Positions 15,196 through 24,360 of a stretch of 64,000 nucleotides of DNA are shown here, piece by piece. The DNA lies in the NCBI RefSeq assembly GCF_040675855.1, contig NZ_JBEGIK010000001.1:3286001-3350000 (forward strand). The letters are read 5' to 3'. The DNA is from Microbacterium sp. LWH3-1.2 (GTDB lineage Bacteria; Actinomycetota; Actinomycetes; Actinomycetales; Microbacteriaceae). A program made the translations under genes and the position numbers. Each line of letters opens with the position of its first letter. Within the stretch, counting starts at the first letter, position 1. The notes below the pieces were generated by a model. The model saw nothing but the letters and a program-made list of their open reading frames with translations, searched no databases and was not told where the DNA came from.

Positions 15196-15707
15196 GATTT
15201 CTTCCCCTTGGCCTGCGCTCGCAGCGCGTCTCTAAGTTCAATGAGTGCTTCGTGGTCCCCGAGCACGTCGTACACGTCAGTAGCCCGCTCGGGATGGCTC
15301 TGCACGTATACCTGAACGGCTCTCACCAGTGCGCCGGTAGCCTGCGCCATCTCGACGGCGGTTAGGTCTGTCAGCCCGAGGCGGTCCACCAGCCTGTCAA
15401 GCACTGCAAGCTCACTGGAGGCCACCCGAGCACGGACAGCGGGGGATGCTGTGGCGTCGGCAAGCAATCGAGCTTGACGTGTGCTGTCGGCCAGGTCGCG
15501 GAGTCGCCCCATAACGTCATCGGGGGCGGGTCCATCCTCAGCGATGGCGGTGACAAGGGCCGCGTGTCGGTTCAACTTGTGTCGTGCGACCGCGGAAGCG
15601 GACACGCCGTATCTCGTGGCAATGTCGCGAATAGGTACACCCTGCGCAATATCGCGCTCGATGTCCTCGCGTCTCGCGTGAGAGGCGATGGTGGACGTTC
15701 TGGACAT
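15192..15707 (-). CDS. Helix-turn-helix protein, first gene of the island operon
   Basis: 171 residues from the ATG at 15707, chosen for its GCAGGA site 8 nt upstream. Residues about 15-45 hold a resolvase/transposase-like HTH (IRDIATRYGVSASAVARHKLNRH). The rest is helical with repeated Leu/Ala heptads. Phage terminase small subunits and element regulators share this HTH-plus-helix layout, and either is possible. It heads a four-gene coupled minus operon, and its upstream region (15708-16409) holds repeats and palindromes that may be its targets. Confidence 0.7.
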   Translation of the reverse strand: MSRTSTIASHARREDIERDIAQGVPIRDIATRYGVSASAVARHKLNRHAALVTAIAEDGPAPDDVMGRLRDLADSTRQARLLADATASPAVRARVASSELAVLDRLVDRLGLTDLTAVEMAQATGALVRAVQVYVQSHPERATDVYDVLGDHEALIELRDALRAQAKGKKS

Positions 15708-16201
15708 GGATTTCCTGCGGTTCTTCGGTCTAGGTGACAGCGGGAGCCGGCAGTGCCCCTTTCGAGGCCGTAAGGATATGCCCCGCGCGATTCTCCCGCT
15801 GTCACTACTTACTATCGACCATTCGAGTCGGGACAAACGGCACATAGCGGAACAGATTCTGTGAATAGACAGACCTGTCCTTAAACCCTCATGAGAAGAA
15901 CATCACGTTCAAGAATCATTCATCATTAGGCCCGTAGGGCCAATCGTCATGAGGTAGCGGACATTTCATCCTGGGCTCGGGCACGGTGAAATCCCCCCCG
16001 TAGTAGATAGAGAGCTAGCCACTACAGAGGGGAGGTTGGTTGTCGGTTTACGGAGCCAACCCCACAGCACAGGCTGTCAGGACCGGGGATGCGAAGCTCT
16101 CGTGCACTAGGTGGCCTGGGCGGGTCTGCCTTGATTCAGGTCCGGAGAAGTCTTCTCGTCGTCGCTTGCTTGGTAACAGGGTCGCGTCCCCCGTGTCTCT
16201 A

Positions 16202-16270
16202 CCGGTCGTGTAGTCGCGTCACGTGTGAAATTGGCTAGCGCTTACTTGTCTGCCGGTCGTGCAGTCGCGT
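16202..16270. repeat. 18-bp direct repeat pair
   Basis: CCGGTCGTGTAGTCGCGT at 16202-16219 recurs at 16253-16270 with one change, a 51-bp period. This could be two regulator sites, an iteron remnant or a recombinase accessory site. Unassigned. Confidence 0.6.
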
Positions 16271-16289
16271 TCCTACTTCTATTGTCTCG

Positions 16290-16304
16290 TGAGAATCGTT
16301 CTCA
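16290..16304. promoter_or_regulatory. Zur/Fur-like palindrome
   Basis: TGAGAATCGTTCTCA is a perfect 6-3-6 palindrome and resembles the actinobacterial Zur box TGAAAATnnTTTTCA. A related half sequence GTGAGAATTGTTC recurs at about 16400-16411. No metal-uptake gene is adjacent, so the assignment is tentative. Confidence 0.35.
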
Positions 16305-16327
16305 TGGCCCCGAACACAAATGAGGAA

Positions 16328-16362
16328 TCCCCCCGGTCGATGCGGACGACAACCGAGGGGAT
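16328..16362 (-). terminator. Putative terminator after the interrupted Cys-motif gene
   Basis: CCCCCCGGT pairs with ACCGAGGGG (one bulge) about 50 bp downstream of the stop at 16410. On the minus strand it is followed by ATTCCTCATTT, a weak T-rich tail. Confidence 0.4.
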
Positions 16363-16387
16363 GGGAGAGGCGCAAGCACTGAGCCAA

Positions 16388-16411
16388 GAACAATTCTAGT
16401 GAGAATTGTTC
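16388..16411. repeat. 10-bp perfect inverted repeat
   Basis: GAACAATTCT (16388-16397) and AGAATTGTTC (16402-16411) are separated by 4 nt and overlap the stop codon of the disrupted gene. The half site shares GAGAATnGTTC with the Zur-like palindrome 100 bp away, so one regulator could bind both. Confidence 0.5.
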
Positions 16412-16823
16412 ACTCGTGGCCCCCGATGCCATTTTCTACTTTTGGGCCCACCTGCTTTTCGGCACGCCTGCGGGCGCGGTAAATTCTGGACGCGTCCGAC
16501 TTTGCCTTTCGGCAGTCGTCGCACCGGCACCCGTCTTGGTAGCGGGTAGTTGTCCCGTGCGGGGCGCTTGTTCCCTTCGGTGCACGTAGGCCCAATGAAG
16601 GGCGGCTAGCACTCTTGCCCGCTCGGCACACATCGCACCGACAGCCGCCCTTGTAGCGAATCAGACCGTGCGGGGTGTTCTTGCGGTGCGCCACTGTCTG
16701 TTCGAAACCCTCGGACTGTTCGGGGCGGCTCTCAGGACGCACAGCATCGGGTTTCCGTGGCGTGGTCCATGTGACTGTGACTGGCCTTGGGGCGGGTTCT
16801 TCGTCCTCGCGTGGATGCCACGT

Positions 16824-16829
16824 CCTAGA
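16824..16829. repeat. Target site duplication, left copy
   Basis: CCTAGA directly abuts the TGT end of the element. The identical hexamer sits at 17938-17943 on the other side, so the copy is recent and has not been rearranged. Confidence 0.88.
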
Positions 16830-17820
16830 TGTGATGTCCAGGCAGGTTGTTGAGCCTGCTGATCGGCGGCCCGCCGATTGCGGAGTGTCGCCTGTGGTGA
16901 TTGTAGAAGTGCAGCCATCCGGGCAGGGCGGCTCGGCGTTCGGTTTCTGAGCTGTAGAACCTCGCGTATGCCCAGCCGTCGGCGAGGGTGCGATGGAAAC
17001 GCTCGATTTTGCCGTTTGTCTGAGGCCGGTAGGGCCGGGTGCGCTTGTGCACGATCCCGAGCTCGACGCAGGCGTCCCGCCAGGCGAATGACTTGTAGGC
17101 CGAGCCGTTGTCCGAGAGCACTCGCTCGACCGTGACGCCCTGGTCGGCGAACCAGGCGACCGCCCGTTGCAGGACGCCGACCGCTGTGTCCTTGCGTTCA
17201 TCGGTGTGCATCTCGACGTAGGCGACGCGGGAATGGTCATCGACGACGGTGTGCAGATACCCGATTCCAAGGTGTGGTTGGTAGCGGGCGTTGCGGGTGC
17301 CTTCACGGTCGGAGGTGACAGCGCGGTGCTTCAGTCCTTGCTGACGGCCGACGAAGCGATGCCCGCCACCGTCTGGGATCCGGCCGAACTTCGTCACATC
17401 GACGTGGATCAGCGCGCCGGGATGGTCGTGCTCGTAGCGGCGGATCGGTTCCCCGGTGACACGGTCGATTCGGGAGAGCCGGTTGATCCGACACCGTGTC
17501 AAGACAGCGTGCACGGTTGACGCAGGCATACCCAGCTCGCCGGCGATCTGCGCCGGTCCCAGCCGACGCCGCCACCGCACCCGGACGATCCGTTTCACCA
17601 CTTCCCGCGGTGTCTTGGTCGGCATGGAGCGGGGTCGGCTGGAGCGGTCGATCATTCCGGGCGCGCCTTCGGCGCGGTATCTGGCCGCCCATTTCCGAGC
17701 CGTGACCGGCGACACCATGAACATCATCGCGGCCGGCTGGACCGGCCACCCATCATCAACGATCAACCGCGCCATCCTCAGTCGTGCGCGCGGAGTCAGA
17801 GCAGCGTTAACGTGAGACAC
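16825..17820 (-). CDS. IS481-family DDE transposase
   Basis: 331 residues: N-terminal HTH domains (around PVTARKWAARYR and GPAQIAGELGMPASTV), then an rve-type integrase core with HVDVTKFGRI (first Asp), LSDNGSAY (second Asp) and NGKIERFHRTL (Glu). The GTG at 17820 is chosen because AAGGGAGG lies 5 nt upstream and family members begin SHVNAxLTPRxRL; a longer frame exists. The TAG stop is outside the element, in the duplicated target. The frame and catalytic triad are intact, so it is probably active. Confidence 0.93.
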   Translation of the reverse strand: MSHVNAALTPRARLRMARLIVDDGWPVQPAAMMFMVSPVTARKWAARYRAEGAPGMIDRSSRPRSMPTKTPREVVKRIVRVRWRRRLGPAQIAGELGMPASTVHAVLTRCRINRLSRIDRVTGEPIRRYEHDHPGALIHVDVTKFGRIPDGGGHRFVGRQQGLKHRAVTSDREGTRNARYQPHLGIGYLHTVVDDHSRVAYVEMHTDERKDTAVGVLQRAVAWFADQGVTVERVLSDNGSAYKSFAWRDACVELGIVHKRTRPYRPQTNGKIERFHRTLADGWAYARFYSSETERRAALPGWLHFYNHHRRHSAIGGPPISRLNNLPGHHI

Positions 17821-17937
17821 GAAGGCCTCCCTTGGCTCGTGAAGCGGTTCCTTGAACAGCTCCACTTCACACCGGGGAGGCCTTCGCCGTCAGCACCTCA
17901 GAGACGCGTCCCCGGAACAACGTCCCTGGACATCACA
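16830..17937 (-). mobile_element. Complete IS481-type insertion sequence (1108 bp)
   Basis: The ends are 22-nt inverted repeats (16830-16851 and 17916-17937), matching at 20 of 22, starting TGTGATGTCCAGG. The CCTAGA target is duplicated on both sides. One transposase gene fills the element. It has interrupted a Cys-motif island gene on the same strand. TGT/ACA termini and a single DDE frame fit the IS481 family. Confidence 0.93.
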
Positions 17938-17943
17938 CCTAGA
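17938..17943. repeat. Target site duplication, right copy
   Basis: CCTAGA, identical to 16824-16829. It codes the Ser-Arg of the interrupted gene on the minus strand. Confidence 0.88.
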
Positions 17944-18249
17944 GGGCTCTGCGGGCGTCTCAGCGGGCCTCTGCGCCTCCCTGGCGGCATATGCGGCACG
18001 CTGGGCGAAATCGGCACGTGCGGCGGCGTCACGCTCTTGAGCGACGCGCAGAGCTTCTACCCGCGCCGACCGCACGATGATGTGAGCCCGGTCAGGGTCG
18101 GCAACGACCTGCGCGGCCAGGTACCGGATTCGGGGCGTTGGAAGGTCGAGGGCACGGAGAGCGGCAAGGGCGTCTGGAAGATTCATGATGCATCTACCTA
18201 TCGACCAAACCGTGCGCGGCCAGGACCGCTCTCCACGATTTCGCGTTCG

Positions 18250-18300
18250 ATACCCCCTAGGGTATCCTCGATCACCTAAGAGTTATACCCCTAGGGGTAT
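18250..18300 (+). promoter_or_regulatory. Two CsoR/CstR-type operators
   Basis: ATACCCCCTAGGGTAT (18250-18265) and the perfect palindrome ATACCCCTAGGGGTAT (18285-18300) are 35 bp apart, directly upstream of the CoA-disulfide reductase start. This TACCC-CTAG-GGGTA pattern is the known binding site of CsoR/RcnR/CstR repressors, and such a repressor is encoded in the same operon. The downstream box runs into the AAGGAG ribosome site, so binding should block both transcription and initiation. Confidence 0.85.
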
Positions 18301-18315
18301 CGAGAAGGAGATGTC

Positions 18316-20288
<1,973 letters not shown>

Positions 20289-20329
20289 CGCCGGTCGCGG
20301 GATCATCCGAATCGAAAGGAACGACCTCC

Positions 20330-20491
20330 ATGTGCAGCAGGGTCACGTGCACCACGTGCGGCAAGGCCACCTGGGCCGGGTGCGGCCAGCACGTCGAGCA
20401 GGCGCTCGCCGGCGTGTCGCAGACGCAGCGGTGCCAGGGACACGAGCCCGCGCCGCGGCGCGGCTTCTTCGCGGCGTTGCGGGGTCGCTGA
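20330..20491 (+). CDS. 53-residue Cys-rich small protein
   Basis: The start is fixed by AGGA 9 nt upstream of the ATG. Cys2, Cys7, Cys10, Cys18 and Cys35, with His21 and His38, suggest a small zinc ribbon. The core TCGKxTWxGCGQHV is one I recall from many actinobacterial genomes, always as a short uncharacterised protein. It closes the sulfur-stress operon 41 bp after the repressor, so it could be a metal- or persulfide-responsive partner. Function unknown. Confidence 0.8.
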   Translation: MCSRVTCTTCGKATWAGCGQHVEQALAGVSQTQRCQGHEPAPRRGFFAALRGR

Positions 20492-20534
20492 GCGGGCGTC
20501 ATCCGCCGTCACAGTTCGGCGTCGCGAACCGGAC

Positions 20535-20555
20535 AGGTTAGGCTAGCCATACCTT
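20535..20555 (+). promoter_or_regulatory. IdeR/DtxR-type iron box
   Basis: AGGTTAGGCTAGCCATACCT closely follows the IdeR consensus TTAGGTTAGGCTAACCTAA and lies about 60 bp before the AMP-ligase fusion gene. It predicts iron-dependent repression of that gene. A second such box is at 26981-27000. Confidence 0.8.
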
Positions 20556-20612
20556 GCACCCGCGCCGGCGACTCTCCCCGCACCGGCGCGTCCGGAGAAA
20601 GCCCCCGACTCT

Positions 20613-23264
20613 ATGACCGCGATCGCGCCCGCCCTCGGCCTGTCCATCCTCGGAGGGGATCCCGACCACACTGCGCTGATCGCCGACGGCATGCGGCTCG
20701 ACTACGCGGAGCTGCGCGATCGGGTGATGCGGCGCCGGGACGAACTCGGCGGCGTACGACGGCTCGTGATGATTGCGGCGGGCAACGCCGTGGAGCCGAT
20801 CGTGACCTACCTGGCCGCACTCGAGGGCGGGCACCCGGTGCTCCTCGTGTCGGGCGAAGAGGACGAGGCCGCGCGCGCGCACCGCGCGTCGCTGATCGCA
20901 CGGTTCGATCCCGACGTCATCGCCCACGAGGGAGCCTCGGGCTGGACGCTCGACGAGCGCCGCCCCGGGAGCCGCCACGACTTCCATCCCGATCTCGCCG
21001 TCCTCTCGAGCACCTCGGGCTCCACCGGCTCGCCCAAGCTCGTGCGTCTGTCGGTCGAGAACGTCCGCAGCAACGCGGCGGCGATCGCCGAGTACCTCCG
21101 GCTGACGCCGAGCGACCGAGCCGCGACCACGCTGCCGCTGCAGTACTGCTACGGACTGTCGGTGATCAACAGCCACCTGCTGACCGGGGCGAGCCTGCTG
21201 CTCACCGAGCGCTCCGTCGCCGACGAGGAGTTCTGGACGCGGGCCCGCGCCCACGCCGTCACCTCGTTCGCCGGCGTCCCGTACACGTTCGAGCTGCTGG
21301 AGGCGAGGGGCTTCGACGGTGCCGACCTGCCGTCGCTGCGCTACCTCACGCAGGCGGGTGGCCGGATGACCCCCGACGCCGTGCGACGGTTCGCGCACCT
21401 CGGGCGGGAAAGCGGCTTCGAGCTCTTCGTGATGTACGGGCAGACCGAGGCCACCGCACGCATGGCCTACCTCCCGCCCGACCTCGCGCTGACGCACGCC
21501 GGCGCCATCGGCCGCCCCATCCCCGGCGGTGCTTTCCGCATCGACGCCGTCGACGGCGCCGAGTCCGGCGAGCTCGTGTACGAGGGCCCGAACGTCATGA
21601 TGGGGTACGCCCACGGGCCCGAGGACTTCCCGCTCGGGAGCACCGTGACGGAGCTGCGCACCGGAGACGTGGCGAGGCTGCGCACCGACGGCCTGTACGA
21701 GATCGTCGGCCGCATGAACCGCTTCGTGAAGGTGTTCGGCCTGCGTCTCGACCTCGACCGCGTCGAGCACCTCCTCGCCGACGAGGGGATCGAGGTGCGC
21801 GCCGCGAGCTCCGACGAACGGCTGCTGCTTTTCGCGACCTCCGAGCGCGCGGCCGCCCGTGCGCGCGAGCGCGCCGCGTCACTCACCGGCGTGCCGGCGC
21901 GGGTGATCGGCGCCTACGCGGTGACCGAGTTCCCGCGGACCTCGAACGGCAAGCGCGACTACACGACCCTGGTGCGCTTCGCCGCCGCGCACGACCACAG
22001 CGCGGCCGCCCTCCGGCCGACGGCTCCGGCCGTCGTCACGGCCGAGATCGTGCGCGACTTGTATGCGACGCTTCTCGGTGAGCCCGACGCGGGCATCGAC
22101 GACACGTTCGCGGGACTCGGTGGCGACTCGCTGAGCTACGTCGAGCTCTCGCTGCGACTCGAGGACATGGTCGGCACGCTCCCCCGGGACTGGCCGACGC
22201 GCACCCCGCGCGAGTTGGCGGCATCCGCTCCACCCCCGCAATCCCCGGTCGCGAACACGGAATCGGATGCCGCTCGCGCGGTTGCCGCGGCGGCGTCGAC
22301 CCTGCGGCCCAGGCGTCGCCGGCTCTCGTGGACGCGCCTCGAGACGCCGGTCGTGCTGCGGGCGGCGGCGATCTTCCTCATCGTCGCGACTCACGCCGAT
22401 CTCTTCTCGCTGAAGGGCGGTGCGCACCTCCTCCTCGCCGTCGCCGGCTACAACCTCGCGAGATTCCAGCTGGCGCCCGTTGCGGGCACCGCGCGCCTGC
22501 GGCGCCTCGGGCGCAGCGCCGCCCAGCTCGCGGTGCCGGCGGTGCTGTGGATCGGCGCGGTGGCGCTCGTCACCGGCCAGTACGCGCCGACGACCGTGGC
22601 GCTCGTGAACAACTTCGCCCCCGGCGACGGCCGGTGGAACGAGCAATGGCAGTTCTGGTTCCTCGAGGCGATGCTCTGGACGTTCGCAGGCGCGGCGGCG
22701 CTCCTCGCCGTGCGCCGCGTGGAACGACTCGAGCGCCGGGCGCCGTTCGGGTTCGCTCTGGTGGCGCTCGCCGTCGCGCTCGCCGCCCGCTTCGCGATCG
22801 CTGGGCCCACTGCCGAGTACGTGGAGCGGTACTCCGCACCCGTCGTCCTGTGGCTGGTGGCCCTCGGGTGGCTCGTGGCACGCGCGGACACGACCGCCCG
22901 TCGGATCCTCGTGTCCGCGGTGACGGTCGCAGCGACCTTCGGATTCTTCGGCGAGCCGTGGCGCGAGGCGATCGTGGCAGGCGGGATCCTCACCCTGGTA
23001 TGGGTCGGGGCCATCCCGCTCCCCCGCATCGCGGCGCCCCTCCTCGTGACGGTGGCCGGTGCATCCCTGTTCGTCTACCTCACGCACTGGCAGGTGTATC
23101 CGCCGTTCGAGCAGAGCGCACCGTGGCTCGGCACGCTGCTGTCGTTCGTCGTCGGCGTGATCGCCTACCGGCTCTATGTCAGGGCCTGCGCCGGTGTTGC
23201 GGCCGGGTGGGCGCGGCTGGGCCGCGCGACGGCGCCGCTCAGCCTGCGGCTGCGCCGCGCGTGA
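20613..23264 (+). CDS. AMP-ligase / carrier / membrane acyltransferase fusion
   Basis: 883 residues in three parts. Residues 1-460 are an adenylation domain with STSGSTGSPKL, YGQTEA, GDVARL and the catalytic NGKRD lysine. Residues about 470-540 are a carrier domain with GGDSLSYVELS (phosphopantetheine Ser). Residues about 575-880 are a multi-pass acyltransferase_3-like domain with the ATHAD histidine. The plan is to activate an acid, load it on the carrier, and transfer it to a substrate at or across the membrane. The upstream IdeR box and the adjacent iron transporter suggest a role in iron starvation. Substrate unknown. It overlaps the iron ATPase gene 3' end by 26 bp, convergently. Confidence 0.82.
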   Translation: MTAIAPALGLSILGGDPDHTALIADGMRLDYAELRDRVMRRRDELGGVRRLVMIAAGNAVEPIVTYLAALEGGHPVLLVSGEEDEAARAHRASLIARFDPDVIAHEGASGWTLDERRPGSRHDFHPDLAVLSSTSGSTGSPKLVRLSVENVRSNAAAIAEYLRLTPSDRAATTLPLQYCYGLSVINSHLLTGASLLLTERSVADEEFWTRARAHAVTSFAGVPYTFELLEARGFDGADLPSLRYLTQAGGRMTPDAVRRFAHLGRESGFELFVMYGQTEATARMAYLPPDLALTHAGAIGRPIPGGAFRIDAVDGAESGELVYEGPNVMMGYAHGPEDFPLGSTVTELRTGDVARLRTDGLYEIVGRMNRFVKVFGLRLDLDRVEHLLADEGIEVRAASSDERLLLFATSERAAARARERAASLTGVPARVIGAYAVTEFPRTSNGKRDYTTLVRFAAAHDHSAAALRPTAPAVVTAEIVRDLYATLLGEPDAGIDDTFAGLGGDSLSYVELSLRLEDMVGTLPRDWPTRTPRELAASAPPPQSPVANTESDAARAVAAAASTLRPRRRRLSWTRLETPVVLRAAAIFLIVATHADLFSLKGGAHLLLAVAGYNLARFQLAPVAGTARLRRLGRSAAQLAVPAVLWIGAVALVTGQYAPTTVALVNNFAPGDGRWNEQWQFWFLEAMLWTFAGAAALLAVRRVERLERRAPFGFALVALAVALAARFAIAGPTAEYVERYSAPVVLWLVALGWLVARADTTARRILVSAVTVAATFGFFGEPWREAIVAGGILTLVWVGAIPLPRIAAPLLVTVAGASLFVYLTHWQVYPPFEQSAPWLGTLLSFVVGVIAYRLYVRACAGVAAGWARLGRATAPLSLRLRRA

Positions 23265-24360
23265 CGACGCTTCCCGTCGTCGCGGTCTCACCCGCCGCGG
23301 CGTAGAGCACGACTCCGCCCTCGACGATCACGCGCACGGCCGTGCCCGGCGCGAACGCGGCCGCCCGGTGCTGCGGCACGCGGTACATGAGCTCTGCCTC
23401 CAACTCCCCCGTGCCGACGCGGAGACGCAGGTCGGCTGTCGATCCGGCGGGACGCACCGCGACGACGGTGCCGTTGGCCACCGAGGCCAGCGTGGCGGCC
23501 GCCCCGTGCGCCGCCGCGGCCACGCGCAGCTGTTCCGGGCGCACCATGGCCCGCACCCGCGCGGCTCCGCCCGACAGATCGTGCCGCACGGTCAGCCGGC
23601 CGAATCCGCACTCGACACCGTCCGCGTCCGAGCGCGCGGGAACCACGAGCGCATCGCCGAGGAACAGCGCCACGCTCGCGTCGATGGGCGCGTCGTACAC
23701 CGCCATCGGGTCGCCGGACTGCACCAGGCGACCGCCGACGAGCACACCGACCTGGTGCCCGAACGACAGGGCCTCAGGCTGATCGTGGGTCACCAGCACG
23801 GCGGTGACGCCGCTGCGCTCCAGGACATCGATCACGGCATCGCGTGTCGCCGACCGCAAGCCCGTGTCGAGCGCGCTGAACGGCTCGTCGAGCAGGATCA
23901 CCGTGGGATTCTGGGCGAGCGCGCGCGCCAGGGCCACCCGCTGCTGCTGACCGCCGGACAGCTCGTGCGGCATCCGGGCGGCGAGGTCCGGGTGCAGCGA
24001 CGCCAGCTCGAGCAGTTCGCGCACGCGCTCGGCACGACCGGGTCCGCGCGGCAGCCCGAAGGCGATGTTGCGGGCCACCGACAGATGCGGGAACAGCGCG
24101 CCGTCCTGCGCGACATAGCCGATGCCCCGCCGGTGGGTGGGCACCGTTCTGCCATGCCCCGACAGCTCGCGGCCGCCCAGGCTGATCACGCCGGCGTCAG
24201 GGTCGACGAATCCCGCGACCAGGCGCAGCAGCGTGGTCTTGCCGCTTCCCGAGGCGCCGACGAGTGCGAGGCGAGTGCCTCGCGGAACATCGAGCGACAC
24301 GTCGCGCAGCACCTCCGTGCCGCCGTACGCCTTCGACACGCCCTCCAGCCGAAGCGTCAT
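23239..24360 (-). CDS. Ferric iron ABC transporter, ATP-binding protein
   Basis: 373 residues with Walker A GASGSGKTT, signature LSGGQQQR, Walker B VILLDEP and a C-terminal TOBE-like extension (about 240-373) as in FbpC/PotA-type ATPases. The ATG at 24360 overlaps the permease stop (ATGA); a longer frame upstream lies inside the permease and is rejected. It is the third gene of SBP-permease-ATPase under the IdeR-like box at 26981. Confidence 0.92.
   Translation of the reverse strand: MTLRLEGVSKAYGGTEVLRDVSLDVPRGTRLALVGASGSGKTTLLRLVAGFVDPDAGVISLGGRELSGHGRTVPTHRRGIGYVAQDGALFPHLSVARNIAFGLPRGPGRAERVRELLELASLHPDLAARMPHELSGGQQQRVALARALAQNPTVILLDEPFSALDTGLRSATRDAVIDVLERSGVTAVLVTHDQPEALSFGHQVGVLVGGRLVQSGDPMAVYDAPIDASVALFLGDALVVPARSDADGVECGFGRLTVRHDLSGGAARVRAMVRPEQLRVAAAAHGAAATLASVANGTVVAVRPAGSTADLRLRVGTGELEAELMYRVPQHRAAAFAPGTAVRVIVEGGVVLYAAAGETATTGSVVTRGAAAG

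Larger units (their letters stand above)
15708..16409. other. Non-coding control region of the island
   Basis: No credible gene was found in these 702 bases. They contain GGCCC-GTA-GGGCC (near 15929), a GGTTGG/CCAACC hairpin (about 16035-16062), an 18-bp direct repeat (16202-16219 and 16253-16270), a Zur-like palindrome (16290-16304), a GC-rich stem (about 16328-16362) and a 10-bp inverted repeat crossing the next stop codon (16388-16411). The arrangement suggests a regulatory or replication control region shared by the flanking minus-strand genes. Confidence 0.5.
16410..18186 (-). pseudogene. Cys-motif island gene split by an IS481-type insertion
   Basis: The first 83 codons (18186 to 17938) are followed by the insertion element, and the rest resumes at 16823. 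Removing 16830-17937 plus one copy of the 6-bp duplication gives a continuous frame of 220 residues. The N-terminal half is helical and Ala/Arg-rich. The C-terminal half holds two copies of an HGxxxRYxxGCRCDxC motif (GCRCDVC and GCRCDDC), a zinc-binding-like unit seen in actinophage proteins. The present parts read through into the element: the 5' part stops after 98 codons, and the 3' part has only a spurious start inside the transposase. Confidence 0.75.

Noticed and set aside
16235..16432. Minus-strand 65-codon frame
   Set aside because: It lies across the Zur-like palindrome and a terminator-like stem with no start signal and no protein-like composition.
16830..17306. 5' half of the 298-codon frame over the IS
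   Set aside because: This start lies inside the transposase in another frame. Only the codons beyond 16829 belong to the interrupted Cys-motif gene.
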